From Hypomyces perniciosus (taxonomy: Eukaryota > Ascomycota > Sordariomycetes > Hypocreales > Hypocreaceae), in contig SPDT01000002.1 of the NCBI GenBank assembly GCA_008477525.1, positions 1,674,001 to 1,738,000 of the forward strand: 64,000 nt of DNA, in the 5' to 3' direction. Under the pieces are notes generated by a model. The model saw nothing but the letters and a program-made list of their open reading frames with translations. It had not been told where the DNA came from and did no database searches. How positions within the stretch are numbered: the stretch's first letter is position 1; each line of letters opens with the position of its first letter. The translations under genes were made by a program, and so were the position numbers. Shown in pieces: positions 10,275 through 20,599 of the stretch.

Positions 10275-13200
10275 AACTATATATTATTATTATAAAAAAA
10301 AGGGATATATTGCCTAGTTTTATAAAAAAAGCTATAGAGCCTGGGTACATTAAGTCTAAATCGCTGACTATAAGTCTAATAATAATAACTAGTATATTAA
10401 CAGTAAAGAAGATAGTAACTTTAGTGATAAATTAAAAGATTAACTTTAATATAAAGTCAGGCATTAAAGCCTATAAAAAAAGAATTAAAGGGATAGAAGG
10501 AGTTTAAAGAGTAAATAACCAGTAAATTAGTAATATTATAAGCTAGAATAGAGAATATACCTATTACAGTATTATTTAATACTGGCTATAACCTTTATAC
10601 TATTATAAACTCCTCCTTTACCTAAAAGTTATACTTCCTGTAAATTAAAATTACTAAAAGGAAGATTAAGATATTTACTGAGATTTATAAAAAAGTAAAA
10701 ACTAGCTATATTACTGTTATTTACCTAAATCTATATAGCTATATTAAATATTAATATACCTATATAGTGGATAAACTAAATTATAACTTAATCCTTAGTA
10801 AGCTTTAAGTTAAAGCTAACTAGGTAGTATATAATGCAGCTAAAAAGGAAATTATCTATAGAAAAGCTGGCCTATAACTATAATTTATAGATAAAGAGGA
10901 GCCTGGGAATATTAAGGCTATATAAAAAGCCTAGCTTATACCAGCCTTAATATTGCAAGTAAAATACTACTGCATTAAAAGGAATAGTAAAAAGGAAATA
11001 TACTTCCTCTAAGCTATTAGCTTATTTAATATTAAAAAAGCACTTTAGCTTAAAAAACCTATAAATCCCCAGGAATATATCCCCCTTAAACTATATAAAG
11101 AGTTCTGTTCGCTATTTTTTATAAAAGAAACTATTAAACTTCCACTATACTGCCTTAAAGTTAATTTACAGATGCCCTTAAAAGCTAATAAACATAGCAA
11201 AGAACCAGAACTCCCTTAAAGCCCCCTTTACAGTATATTATATAAAAAACTATTAGTGTTATAGAAAACTTTCCTTAATTTACGCAATAAGGGATTTATT
11301 TAAGCTAGCAGCTTAGCTGCCGCAGCCCCTATCCTTTTTATTCAGAAACCTAAAAGAGGAATTCGCTTTTATGTAAATTACTGCGCCTTAAATACAATAA
11401 TATCGCAAAATTACTACCCCCTCCCCCTTTTTTCTAAAACCTTTAATAGCTTAATAAAAGTAAAGTAGTTTATAAAGCTATATATAATAGCTGTATTTTA
11501 TAAAATTAAGGTTATAAAAAGAAAAGAATATAAAACTATATTCTATATATACTATAGCCTATATAAGTGGCAAGTAATTCTATTTAAACTTATTAGCGCA
11601 CTAGCAGTATTTTAACAGTATATTAACTAGGTACTACGCCCCTTTTTAAATAACTTTATGTCTATATACCTTAATAATATTTTAATCTATATTAATAGGT
11701 TATAAAAAGACTATATAAAAAAGGTTTGGCAACTTTTATACGCCTTTACTAATATTAGGCTATACCTAGATCTTAAAAAGTGCGTGTTTATATAAAAAGA
11801 GATTAAATATTTTAGGTTTATTATATATACTAGTAAAGGAATTACCTATAACCCTAAAAAGCAGTAAACTATTAGCAAGTAGCAGGCACCTATAATAGTA
11901 ATAAGAATTTAAAGCTTCTTTAGCTTTATTAATTACTATTAAATATTTATCCCTAGGTTCTTTTAAATAGCCTACCCGCTAATAAAGCTAACTAAAAAAA
12001 GACCCCTTTTTAATAAAAAAATATAAAAGAAGCAGCCTTTTAAAAGCTTAAATGCCTCTTTATTAAAGCCCTTATATTATAAGCTTAAAATCCTATAAAA
12101 TATACTTTTATTAAAGTAGACTGTTTAAGATATACTTTAAGGGGAGTCCTTTTATAAAAGAATAAAAAGGGAGAATACTATACTATAGCTTACTATTTAT
12201 AGAAGTTAAGCCCTGCTAAATATAATTATTTTATTTATAATAAAGAAATACTAGCAGTAATTTACTATTTAAAAAAGTAAAGAGTAAAGCTATATAGCTA
12301 TAACCCCTTTATAGTTATTTTAAACTATAAAAACTTATAGTTCTTTATAATGCGCAGGAAACTTTTTAAATAATAAATACACTAAGTAAAGTTCTTTTCC
12401 TAGTTTGATTTTATAATTTAATATAGGCTAGGCAGTAAGGCAGCTACTTTTAATATATTAAACTGCAGGGAATAAAACCTTTTATTTAATAAAGGCAATA
12501 AGTGTAAACTAAGCCGCTATATATAACTTATCCTAGCTGCACTAATAATATAGCAATTTAAGGATAGCGATATTAATCTCCCTTTAATACACGTATTTAA
12601 CAGAAATAAAAAACTATAGGACTTATAGAACTTAACGATTTAAAAGGACCTAGTATATTAACAGGTATATACTGCAGTTAAGAAAAAAAAGCACTCCCTC
12701 TTTATAGACCTTTAATTTAAAGTATAGATATTGGAATATATAATTAATAAAGAATAGAGATTAATGTTTTAAGACTATATTTAAGTACTAGCTATAACTA
12801 AAAAAGAAGGCAAAATACTGTATACTTGTATTATATAAGCACAATATAATACTGCAGTTTTAAGCTACTTAAATTATAACAGAACCTTAGCTATTATTTC
12901 CTATAGGTTTTTTTAGCTAAAAATTAACAGTATAGTCTAATAATTCTTCTATAACTATAGTATATATAGAAAAGGAAAAGTATAGAGAAGCTATAAGCGA
13001 AAACTCTTTAAACTATTACCTATTCCCTAGCATATCTATAGTAACTTAACTATAAACTTTATAGTTAACTTATTACCTATAAAACTAATATAGGTATAAT
13101 ACCTTTAAGTTATTATTAACTAGCTTATTAAAAATATTACCTTTAAAGTAATAAAGAGTATAAAGGTAAAAGTATATATAAAAAGGTTCCTTTAATACTA

Positions 13201-13317
13201 CTATTAGTTTTACAGGATACTTTAATTTATAGTTAACGATTAAAGATTTAATTAAATTAACTGCTTTTAAAGAGCTTTCTGTAAACTAGCAGGAACCTAG
13301 TAACGCTTAAATATAGT

Positions 13318-13898
13318 TGCTAAAAAGGAGGGCTAAAAAGTAAGGATTTCAGTGTATCTGGGTAACCTTCCTATTCTGGCTTGACCCGGAATTAGGCCCG
13401 ACGCTAGGACCGAGTTCCGGAGGAACTTCAGTGTAAGTCAGGAAATTTCTGTTATCTTCAACGATAACAATTAAGCTAGGACCAGCTACCCCACCTACCC
13501 TAGACTTAATACAATGGCTATAATGGCTATTGTGAAAAATCTGACCAAAATGGTTTCCTGTTTGTATGGCCGTGAGTCGATTTGACTGATTTTACATACA
13601 AATGAATTTTGCGGAAAAATAGGAATGCGGCCACGAACCCAATTCTGCCACCGCACACCTATTGTTAGGTCGGAGGACTATTGTAGAAGACAAAGCTATT
13701 GTTCATACAATCACTTCTACACCAGCCGCACATCACTAGATATTCTATAGCTTTCTAGCTATTAGTTTAGTTACAATTCAATTGTTTATTTATTGTTAAC
13801 CCAACTAGACTCTCAGTCGTTTCCTCATTGCTGCGTTGGGTGTACCTTCCTAGAAGCTGCACTTAAATAAGGTTCAGTATAACCTTGTTATTTTAACA
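13318..13898 (+). repeat. Solo LTR of Copia-1 family, little mutated
   Basis: 581 bp, starts TGCTAAAAAGG and ends TTTTAACA, matching the LTRs at 31367-31956 and 37584-38166 but with far fewer C-to-T changes. It splits the Gypsy-1a integrase. The flanks ATAGT and GTAAT do not form a clean 5-bp duplication. Confidence 0.85.
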
Positions 13899-14323
13899 GT
13901 AATTAAAAGATTTAAGTATATATTAAAGTATATATAAACTACTCTTAAAGCAATTAAAGAGACCTCCTCCCAGTAGCATAATTAGCTTTAAATAAATATA
14001 AATATATAGCTATTTAAATAAGCCCCTTTTCTTTAAATACAGCTATTATATAAAACCCCTTTAGCTATATATAAAAGAAAATAAAGCTATTAAATTAAAG
14101 GACTTAAAGGAGAAGGCTATAAAAGAAATAATTAAAAGACTAAAAGGAGTAACCGCCTTTACCTAAGCAGCATTTACCCTTATACAATAACGCTATAAAG
14201 ACTCTATAAACTAGCAGCAAGGCCCCTTTAAGAGATATAAAGTAGGAGATAAAGTCTAGCTATACCTCGGCAACTATAATATTCCCTAGCCTTTTAAAAA
14301 GCTTAATACTTTATATTATAAAT

Positions 14324-14904
14324 TGTTGAAATAATAAGGTTATACTGAACCTCATTTAAGTGCAGCTTCTAGGAAGGTGCACCCAACGCAGTAATAAGGA
14401 AACGACTGAGAGTCTAGTTGGGTTAATAATGGATGAACAATTGAATTGTAAACGATCTAATAGCTAGAAGCTATAGAATATCTAGTGTATGTGCGGCTGG
14501 TGTAGAAGTGAATTGTATAAACAATAGCTTTGTCTTCTACAATAGTCCTCCGACTAGATAATAGGAATGCGGCGGCAGAATTGGGTTCGTGGCCCTATTC
14601 CTATTTTCCGCAAAATTCATTTGTATGGGAAATCGGCCAAATCGACTCACGGCCATACAAACAGGAAACCATTTTAGTCAGATTTTTCACAATAGCCATT
14701 GTGGCCATTGTATTGAGTCTAGGGTAGGCGGGATAGCTGGTCCTAGCTCAATTGTTATCGTTGAAGATAACAGAAATTTCCTGACTTACACCGAAGTTCC
14801 TCCGGAACTCGGTCCTAGCGTCGGGCCTAATTCCGGGTCAAGCCAGAATAGGAAGGTTACCCAAATACACTGAAATCCTTACTTTTTAGCCCTCCTTTTT
14901 AACA
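14324..14904 (-). repeat. Solo LTR of Copia-1 family, inverted
   Basis: 581 bp, reverse complement of the LTR at 13318, only 425 bp away; the DNA between is continuous Gypsy-1a integrase in plus orientation. Little RIP damage. It lacks matching flanking duplications. Short open frames inside it on the plus strand are chance frames in LTR sequence. Confidence 0.85.
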
Positions 14905-15329
14905 TAATATATAATAATAAAGGTTATTAGCCTTTATATAGTAGAACTAGGCGTATTAACTGGTATATACCCGCGATTTTATATTAACTTGCTAAAAAGA
15001 GTGGCCGATAACCCCTTTCTAGGCTAGATTTTAGATAACCTTTAACTACTACTAATATAAGTGGATAGCGAGGATAAATGGGAAGTTAGAGGTCTTTTAT
15101 GCAAGGACTAAGCAGTAAGGTCGCAGCTTTTTCCGCAAAGCATTAATATAGTGGAAAGGATATATAAAGTTAACCTAGGAACTAATATATATATTTAAAG
15201 ATATAGCAGCCCTTAATAACTATATATTTAAATATAGCCTAATTAAATTTAATAACAGGCTATTTAACAGCTATGCGCCAGCGAAGCAATAGCGCTTAAG
15301 GAGAGAGCCACTATAAGAAGGGGGGGTAA

Positions 15330-15547
15330 TATTATAGGCTAGGCTATATCTCCCGGAATTACAACTACGCTAAATCCGGAAATACAACCAATACTAGACC
15401 GCTTACCTAATTAGGAAACCACCTCGGCTATAACCTTATATATATAACTATATAATATATATATAGCTAATACAGAGCCTCCTTCCTTAGCTATAGATAG
15501 ATAATATAGAAGTGCCTTAACTGTATACTTTCCAGTTAGGCTATACC
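15330..15547 (+). repeat. Gypsy-1a 3' LTR, RIP-mutated, split
   Basis: Aligns base for base with the clean LTR that follows; differences are C-to-T or G-to-A. The last seven bases (CGCTACA, 15778-15784) lie beyond the inserted solo LTR, which shows that the second LTR jumped into this one. Confidence 0.8.
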
Positions 15548-15773
15548 TGTCACAGGCTAGGCCATGTCTCCCGGAATCACGACTACGCCGAATCCGGAAA
15601 TACGACCAATACTAGACCGCTTACCTAATTAGGAAACCACCTCGGCCACAACCCTATACGCACAACTATATAACGCATACATAGCTAGTATAGAGCTTCC
15701 TTCCTTCAGCTATAGATAGACAATACAGAGGTGCCCTAACTGCGTGCTTTCCAGTTAGGCTACACCCGTTACA
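15548..15773 (+). repeat. Solo Gypsy-1 LTR inserted in the older LTR, unmutated
   Basis: 226 bp, TGTCACAGG...CCGTTACA. Flanked by TACC on both sides (15544-15547 and 15774-15777); removing it restores the end of the older LTR. By eye it is identical to 23864-24089. Confidence 0.85.
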
Positions 15774-15784
15774 TACCCGCTACA

Positions 15785-16078
15785 ATTATATAGGCCAGAA
15801 TATATATATAAAAGCAATTATAGTCTTTAAAGATATAGAACTTTAGAGATTAATAAACTACTACTGCTATACCTAACTATTAGTTTCTAACTTATTACCT
15901 ACTTATTAGCACCTATTTCTCCTTTAAGTAATTGCTCTTTAACCTCCTTTACTTTTCCCTAAGGTTGCAGCCCCTTGCCCGATCCGTCTGCCTTAAAGAG
16001 GGTCTTTAATACACTAGCTTATAAGCTAGGAGGAAACCAAACCTAAGAATAAGTGGGGCGTGGCATAGTTAATAGATA
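15785..16078. other. Gap between Gypsy-1a and TIR element, nothing recognised
   Basis: Partly AT-rich sequence without a coding frame or a repeat match that I could find. Confidence 0.4.
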
Positions 16079-16716
16079 AGAATTGCTATTTGCATAGGTC
16101 TAAATGTTTATTTGCACAGGAAATAGGGCAGACTTTTTTTTAGCCAATCCCGCGCTGCCTATACCGCCATACCAAATTATAATAAAAAACCCTAAATAAA
16201 AAAGTAGTGCCAGAAAAGCCTAGGCTAATTAAGGCCATAACCAAAAAAATTTCCTTATTAATAGCGCTACCTTTTATAAAGCTATCACTAACACAATAAC
16301 CTAAAATAAACCTAAATTTCATTCTTAATGCGCCTAAAGGCTCTAAGCCTATTACACCTACCCAGTCGAATAAGCCTGCTAGTTCTTATAATACCTCTTT
16401 TAACGTTACAGGCAACCCGATAAAGTATACGCGAGGGCCGCGGCATATATCGCCACTAGGGCAGAGGCAATTGAGCTGGGCTCGGCACGGATTAATTAGA
16501 AGCTGTAGTATACTTATAACTATAAAAATGCATTATCTAAGCAATTCGAGGTCTTAATAAATAGGGAGCTTTTATACTGTAATGTAAGTAGATTGTTAAA
16601 AAAAAAATTTGGCCTGCCTTGTGTTATTCCATCCAAGGCTATAAAGATTTAGTGGCGGGGTATAGCAGTAGGGAAGTGGATCTGAAAAGTGGATTTCCTG
16701 TGCAAATAGCAATTCT
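16079..16716. mobile_element. TIR element with AGAATTGCTATTTGCA ends
   Basis: 638 bp bounded by inverted repeats: AGAATTGCTATTTGCA at 16079-16094 and its complement within 16693-16716, where the match extends into CACAGGAAAT. The left end carries a partial internal duplication of the terminal motif (about 16107-16126). A second copy of the left 55 bp lies at 20319-20373. The interior is partly RIP-mutated and no transposase motif was recognised. The flanking duplication is unclear (TA or longer). Confidence 0.55.
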
Positions 16717-16778
16717 CTAATAGATTACTTGGCTGTGATAACACTAAGACTTCCTCCTCCTTTCCCTCTAGGACTGTA

Positions 16779-17422
16779 TTAACAGAAACTGGCAGCCGAA
16801 AGGCATTGGTTCCCGCACTGGCCTCCAAGCAAGGTGTCGGAAGTCCAGCCGGACAGCCATCGGCCTTCGTACCTCCCGCATTGACTATACACGGCATAGG
16901 AGGAACCCACCAAGTCGCTCCATCGGGCATTGGTACCAGTGAGTTTGTGCGTAAAGGCGAAGCAGCAGCTGCCTTGTACAGAATTGCCAACGCAGCTGGA
17001 GCGCAGGCCGGCGGGAAGAGGGTTGTTGGAAAACCTCGGGTCTCTCATTGAGTTGATGAGGTCCAGACAGCGGGCGTCCAGGGCAAGGTTTCTGAAATTA
17101 TTATCGCAGTGCAATTGATTGCTTCCACATCGTTTGTTGTGTGGGAGGGCTGCCCCGGCAGACGGTTTTTCGTCAGGGATGCCATAGCTGAATTTTGCAT
17201 TGTCAGCGGAAGGGCGTAAGGGGAAGATTTTCTCGTCAAAGACAAGAACAAACTAATTAGGTGGTTGTCATACAGGGTGATATTGATGCTCCCGACTGGG
17301 ACAACGTCAAGGACAGCAAATTCTGTGGCCGCCACCTCTTCCGCCGGAGCTGGCACCGCTACCACAAGGGGCAGAGACGTAAAGAGGGCGACAACGCCTA
17401 GAGCAAGCTTGGTGACTATCAT
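16779..17422 (-). CDS. Small secreted cysteine-rich protein, WD-like fungal domain
   Basis: Two exons on the minus strand, 17422-17274 and 17187-16779, give 185 residues. The 86-bp intron has a GTATGA donor, a GCTGACA branch site and a TTCAG acceptor; without it the downstream frame would be wrong. Residues 1-22 form a clear signal peptide (LALGVVALFTSLPLVVAV) followed by an acidic stretch typical of a pro-region. The mature part has ten cysteines, including a CC pair and a C-terminal GQCGNQCLS..FC cluster. The spacing resembles the fungal WD-like domain family of secreted proteins, whose function is not established; assignment is from memory of the pattern. Codons look normal and there are no RIP stops, in contrast to both flanks. 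The small size, secretion and repeat-rich setting resemble effector candidates, but that is inference. Confidence 0.65.
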
Positions 17423-17540
17423 AATGGTATGCGGGAGAAGCTGCGAATACTATGTCGTTGTAGAGCGGCGGTCCTGTGGTAATGGGGTTGTGGTGGAAGG
17501 TGCGGCGATGCTCTCTTATTAGATGGGTGGAATACCTACC

Positions 17541-17550
17541 ATATTTATAA
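17541..17550 (-). promoter_or_regulatory. TATA-like box of the secreted-protein gene
   Basis: TTATAAATAT on the minus strand about 120 bp upstream of the ATG at 17422, with pyrimidine-rich sequence (CTTCTCCCGC) just before the start codon. Suitable position for a core promoter; not otherwise supported. Confidence 0.4.
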
Positions 17551-17918
17551 TACTTGTATTCGAGACCAATCTAATTTTAATCAATTCAGGCTTCCGTCCT
17601 TCCCGGCATTTACCTCGTTTCCAAGATTCTTGGCCAGCGGCTTATGAGACTGTGGGTAAGCATTGAAACTGCTAACTAGAACAGTGGCGACTGCACGTAC
17701 CCCTTGCAAGTGCATAAGGTGAGAATCTGAGCTCAAGTCAGGCTTAGAATATCTGGCCAGATCCACTACTTCTGAATATGTCCTATCGCTGACCTAGATG
17801 TTCGATGCCGGAACCAGCATACCGCTAGCAGATAACTACTAGTTTTTATATTATAAAGAGCTAGTTCTTACATGCTAGTTATATATAGGTAGGCTCCATT
17901 AAACGATTAGATACGATC
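17551..17918. other. Gene upstream region, no further gene recognised
   Basis: A 61-codon minus-strand frame at 17581-17766 has no recognisable motif and is probably chance. The rest grades into AT-rich sequence bordering the Tc1/mariner relic. Confidence 0.4.
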
Positions 17919-17919
17919 A

Positions 17920-18560
17920 GGATTATAAACGTTAGCCTAATACAAGACCTATATCCCGGTTTTTTATTAGTGATACAATAGAAGTTACAGTACTTTTAAA
18001 TACTAGGAAATTACTAATAAAATCAGCTCTTAACTATAATCCAGCGTGGTCTATTAGTGCTGATTATGGCCCAGGTCTTGTCATAGAAATAGATTAGCCT
18101 TTTTAACCAATCCTTTAGCTGGGGCCGCTGGGTAAGGAGATAATACTAGTATATGGCTATGGCAATGCATTGCTGATGGATCTGTAGAGTGTTTAGGGGC
18201 TGTTTTGGTTGATGACGCTGACTATAGCCAAGATCCTTAAGACCCCTTAAAATAGCTGTATAGCCTATGTTCTCGAAGCCGGGAATAAAGAGCCGAAAAT
18301 CCTGCTATACAATTTTACAGTCCTCAGGATCTTCCTTAATAAAATCCTTTAATTATTCCAGCTGATTTTCAAAAAAGAAGCCTTTCCGAGGCTTAGATTT
18401 CTATAGGGTTGACTGGCCTTAGATAGCCTACCAGATCTGACAAGTTATAATCGTTAGTTAGTCTTGGCCGCAATTTCCTTGTAAGTTACTCCGTATACTT
18501 ACATATTTACGGATAGCTCGGATAAGGATTCTCTAGTCCTTAGTCAATTCCTTAGCTCTT
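17920..18560 (-). pseudogene. Tc1/mariner transposase relic
   Basis: Read on the minus strand with several stops: a helix-turn-helix-like start (ILIRAIRKYV), then PRKGFFFENQLE, ILRGLKDLGYSQRHQPKQPL, and YFYDKTWAIISTNRPRW. The last corresponds to the segment holding the first catalytic Asp of the DDE/D transposases of Tc1/mariner elements. The C-terminal catalytic half is missing. Beyond the relic, at 17920-17958, is a terminal-repeat sequence (GGATTATAAACGTTAG) shared with the miniature element at 19565-19698. It is a truncated, RIP-damaged element of that family. Confidence 0.6.
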
Positions 18561-18666
18561 AGCTGCTAAAGCTTTTAAAGGGGGGGTTTCCAGAGGATCC
18601 ACCAATGGGTAGGTGTATTTTGGTTTATTTTAGTCATATAGCTTCGAGGTCCCCGGGGTAAGTGGT

Positions 18667-18800
18667 CCCGGTGGGGCTGGTACCGATAGGGCGTCGAGAT
18701 TTAAACGGAGTTGTTAATCGGCCAGTGCACTATTTTACTCGTAAGTAAAATTCGTTATACGAGGAAACGCTCATCCCCCTGCTAGTACCAGCCCCACGGG
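18667..18800. repeat. Inverted-repeat unit (134 bp)
   Basis: Arms of about 16 bp, CCCGGTGGGGCTGGTAC (18667-18683) and GTACCAGCCCCACGGG (18785-18800), enclose about 100 bp with an inner TTTACT..AGTAAA dyad. Possibly a miniature element; no target duplication found. Directly after it, ATATTTTGGGCTGC occurs twice in tandem (18803-18830). Confidence 0.5.
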
Positions 18801-18911
18801 GAATATTTTGGGCTGCATATTTTGGGCTGCAACCTCGTAGAATCCTGCCGTCAACCTCCTGCGATTCCAAGCCGCCCTGCCGTTCCTTTGCCATTGAATT
18901 TTTACAGGAAG

Positions 18912-19430
18912 TTAATCTCGCCGCCGGCTATGACTTTCTCTATGTTCTGCTAGGATATGCGTAATCTTATTGTATGGTGTTTTGAAGCGTAGCAGCGGCG
19001 AGGAGGGCAGCTCGAAGTCATCGTCATTGTGATCGTCAGGCTCTGGAGTTGTAGCTTGTGTCAGGCCTAGCGCTGAGTCTTGTGTGAAGCCTGCTGTGAG
19101 GCCTTGGGAGGGCTCGTCTCGATCTTCTTCTTCATCTTCGTCATCCTCGTCACCAAAGGGCCCAAGCCTGATATCCACATCACTGGTGGTTGACCCCTGG
19201 AAAGAGCAAAGTGACATTTGCTCCAGCGGCTGCGGCTTCGTGAGAGCTTGACTTCCTCGTTGTAAGTAGAATGACTGCTTATTGTATCGATGAGGAAGGT
19301 ATCTTCCCGCTAATTGAGAAGCTCCTAGTATTCTTTGATGCCCCTGATTCCGCTGCATGGCTTGGAATGTAGCCGCTTGCGTACGGTACTCTGCAGCTAC
19401 TAGATCGAAACTCGTGCCATCTGATTTAGT
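18912..19430 (-). pseudogene. Acidic ORF relic, unknown family
   Basis: An open frame from an ATG at 19358 to a stop at 18912 (148 codons) stays open upstream to a TAA near 19430. It has a Gln-rich start (QAATFQAMQRNQ), a strongly acidic central run (GDEDDEDEEEDRDE), and a Ser/Pro-rich end with basic residues (ESHSRRRD). Codon use is not RIP-biased. The composition resembles the C-terminal tail of a DNA-binding or transposon-borne protein, but no catalytic motif is present and I do not recognise it. No start context or upstream exon was found. Confidence 0.35.
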
Positions 19431-19564
19431 TTAACGGTAGGTCAGGTATAGAGTACCACAGGAAGTATTAATGGAAGCACTGGGTGGATAACACTATTAG
19501 GGGGGCCTTTTAGATCTAGTACTTATCCGATACAGAGCTAAGAGAGAAGCCTTAAGGACATACT

Positions 19565-19698
19565 GCAAGGATCATAAACGTTAGTTCAGTACAAGACCCA
19601 TATCACGATTTTATATAGAAATATATCTACTTTATTATCTAATCAAAAAATCGAGATATAGATGGGTCTTGTACTAAACTAACGTTTATGATCCTTGC
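19565..19698. mobile_element. Miniature inverted-repeat element of the Tc1/mariner family
   Basis: 134 bp, nearly all inverted repeat: the first 40 bases (GCAAGGATCATAAACGTTAG...) pair with the last 40, leaving a short AT-rich centre. The terminal sequence matches the end of the transposase relic at 17920, so it is probably a deletion derivative of that element. TA dinucleotides lie just outside both ends. Confidence 0.7.
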
Positions 19699-19728
19699 GG
19701 CATATACTTATTTCTATAAAGATAAGTA

Positions 19729-20033
19729 CCCGTTGGTATAGTACTTCGTGAAAACCAACTATTAAAAGGACTTCGCCTTTTAGTTGGGCCCAAAATCTCT
19801 GAGCCACCCCAATACCCGGGCCAGGAACAGGTTTATATGGGACTCCCTATAGGGAGTTGTTAGTGCATAGGTCAAAAATCCAAATCGATAATTTTCGCAA
19901 AAATCGAAAATGTACTTAGCCGACCACCCATTTTATATGAGTGGCTCGGGTACTGAGGTGGCTCAGAGATTTTGGGCCCAACTAAAAGGCGAAGTCCTTT
20001 TAGTTGGTGTTCACGAAGTACCACACCAACGGG
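19729..20033. mobile_element. MITE with about 80-bp inverted repeats and TA duplication
   Basis: 305 bp, TA on both sides (19727-19728 and 20034-20035). Long terminal repeats begin CCCGTTGGT and run through TTAGTTGGGCCC to CTCTGAGCCACC; each arm contains its own small hairpin (AAAAGGACTTCGCCTTTT). The centre matches a diverged fragment at 20238-20315. Non-coding. Confidence 0.8.
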
Positions 20034-20237
20034 TAATAATATAATTTTCCGTAGGGCACCTACTCTAACCTTATTATAGAATTAAAGTTGGTAAGCGCTA
20101 ATATAGATGAACCGGCGCTATTTGCTGACCTTTACTTACCTATATATCGCGTAAGCGCTACATTACCTATATACAGGGCGATCTTACTCCGTAGTGCTTA
20201 CTCCGTACTGCAGTTTCCTTTCCTTTTTCTACCTTAA

Positions 20238-20373
20238 TACCCGAGCTAGGTACTTATATAAATTGGGTAGTCGGCTAAATACATTTTCGATTTTGCGACA
20301 ATTATCGATTTAGATTTGAGAATTGCTATTTGCAGAGGTCTAAATGTCTATTTGTACAGGAAGTAGGGCAGAC
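20238..20373. repeat. Fragments of the two TIR element families
   Basis: 20238-20315 matches the reverse complement of the centre of the MITE at 19729. 20319-20373 matches the left 55 bp of the TIR element at 16079 and is cut off at exactly 20373 by the Gypsy-1b LTR. Confidence 0.65.
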
Positions 20374-20599
20374 TGTTACAGGCTAGGCCATGTCTCCCGG
20401 AATCACGACTACGCCGAATCCGGAAATACGACCAATACTAGACCGTTTACCTAATTAGGAAACCACCTCAGCCACAACCCTATACGCACAACTATATAAC
20501 GCATATAGAGCTAATATAAAGCTTCCTTCCTTTAGCTATAGATAGACAATACAAAAGTGCCTTAACTGTATACTTTCCAGTTAAGCTATATTTATTATA

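Larger units (their letters stand above)
10285..15290 (+). pseudogene. Gypsy-1a gag-pol relic
   Basis: Read in the plus frames with many stops, nearly all TAG/TAA where CAG, CAA or TGG codons would be expected after RIP. Order seen: CCHC relic (about 10290-10350), aspartic protease with DTG changed to NTG (about 10560-10870), reverse transcriptase beginning at GFI-ASSLAAA (about 11290) with the catalytic YLDD box changed to YLNN (about 11670-11690), RNase H (about 12000-12480), integrase with a DRG/SNW region (12730-13317, continuing 13899-14323), and a chromodomain (about 15060-15290). The Asp-to-Asn change at the polymerase site is a G-to-A change, and alone would abolish activity. Confidence 0.8.
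10275..15784 (+). mobile_element. Gypsy-1a retrotransposon, 5' truncated, RIP-degraded
   Basis: Begins in the gag zinc-knuckle region and runs through protease, reverse transcriptase, RNase H, integrase and chromodomain to a 3' LTR (15330-15547 plus 15778-15784). A run of seven G precedes the LTR and fits a polypurine tract. The 5' LTR and most of gag are missing; Gypsy-1b at 20374 still has them. Two solo LTRs of the Copia-1 family interrupt integrase, and a solo Gypsy-1 LTR interrupts the 3' LTR. Confidence 0.85.

Noticed and set aside
14530..14873. Two overlapping plus-strand frames of 65 and 94 codons
   Set aside because: They lie inside a reverse-oriented Copia-1 LTR and have no counterpart in the other LTR copies.
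16140..16322. Minus-strand 60-codon hydrophobic frame
   Set aside because: It lies in the RIP-affected interior of a TIR element and its hydrophobicity follows from AT-rich codons.
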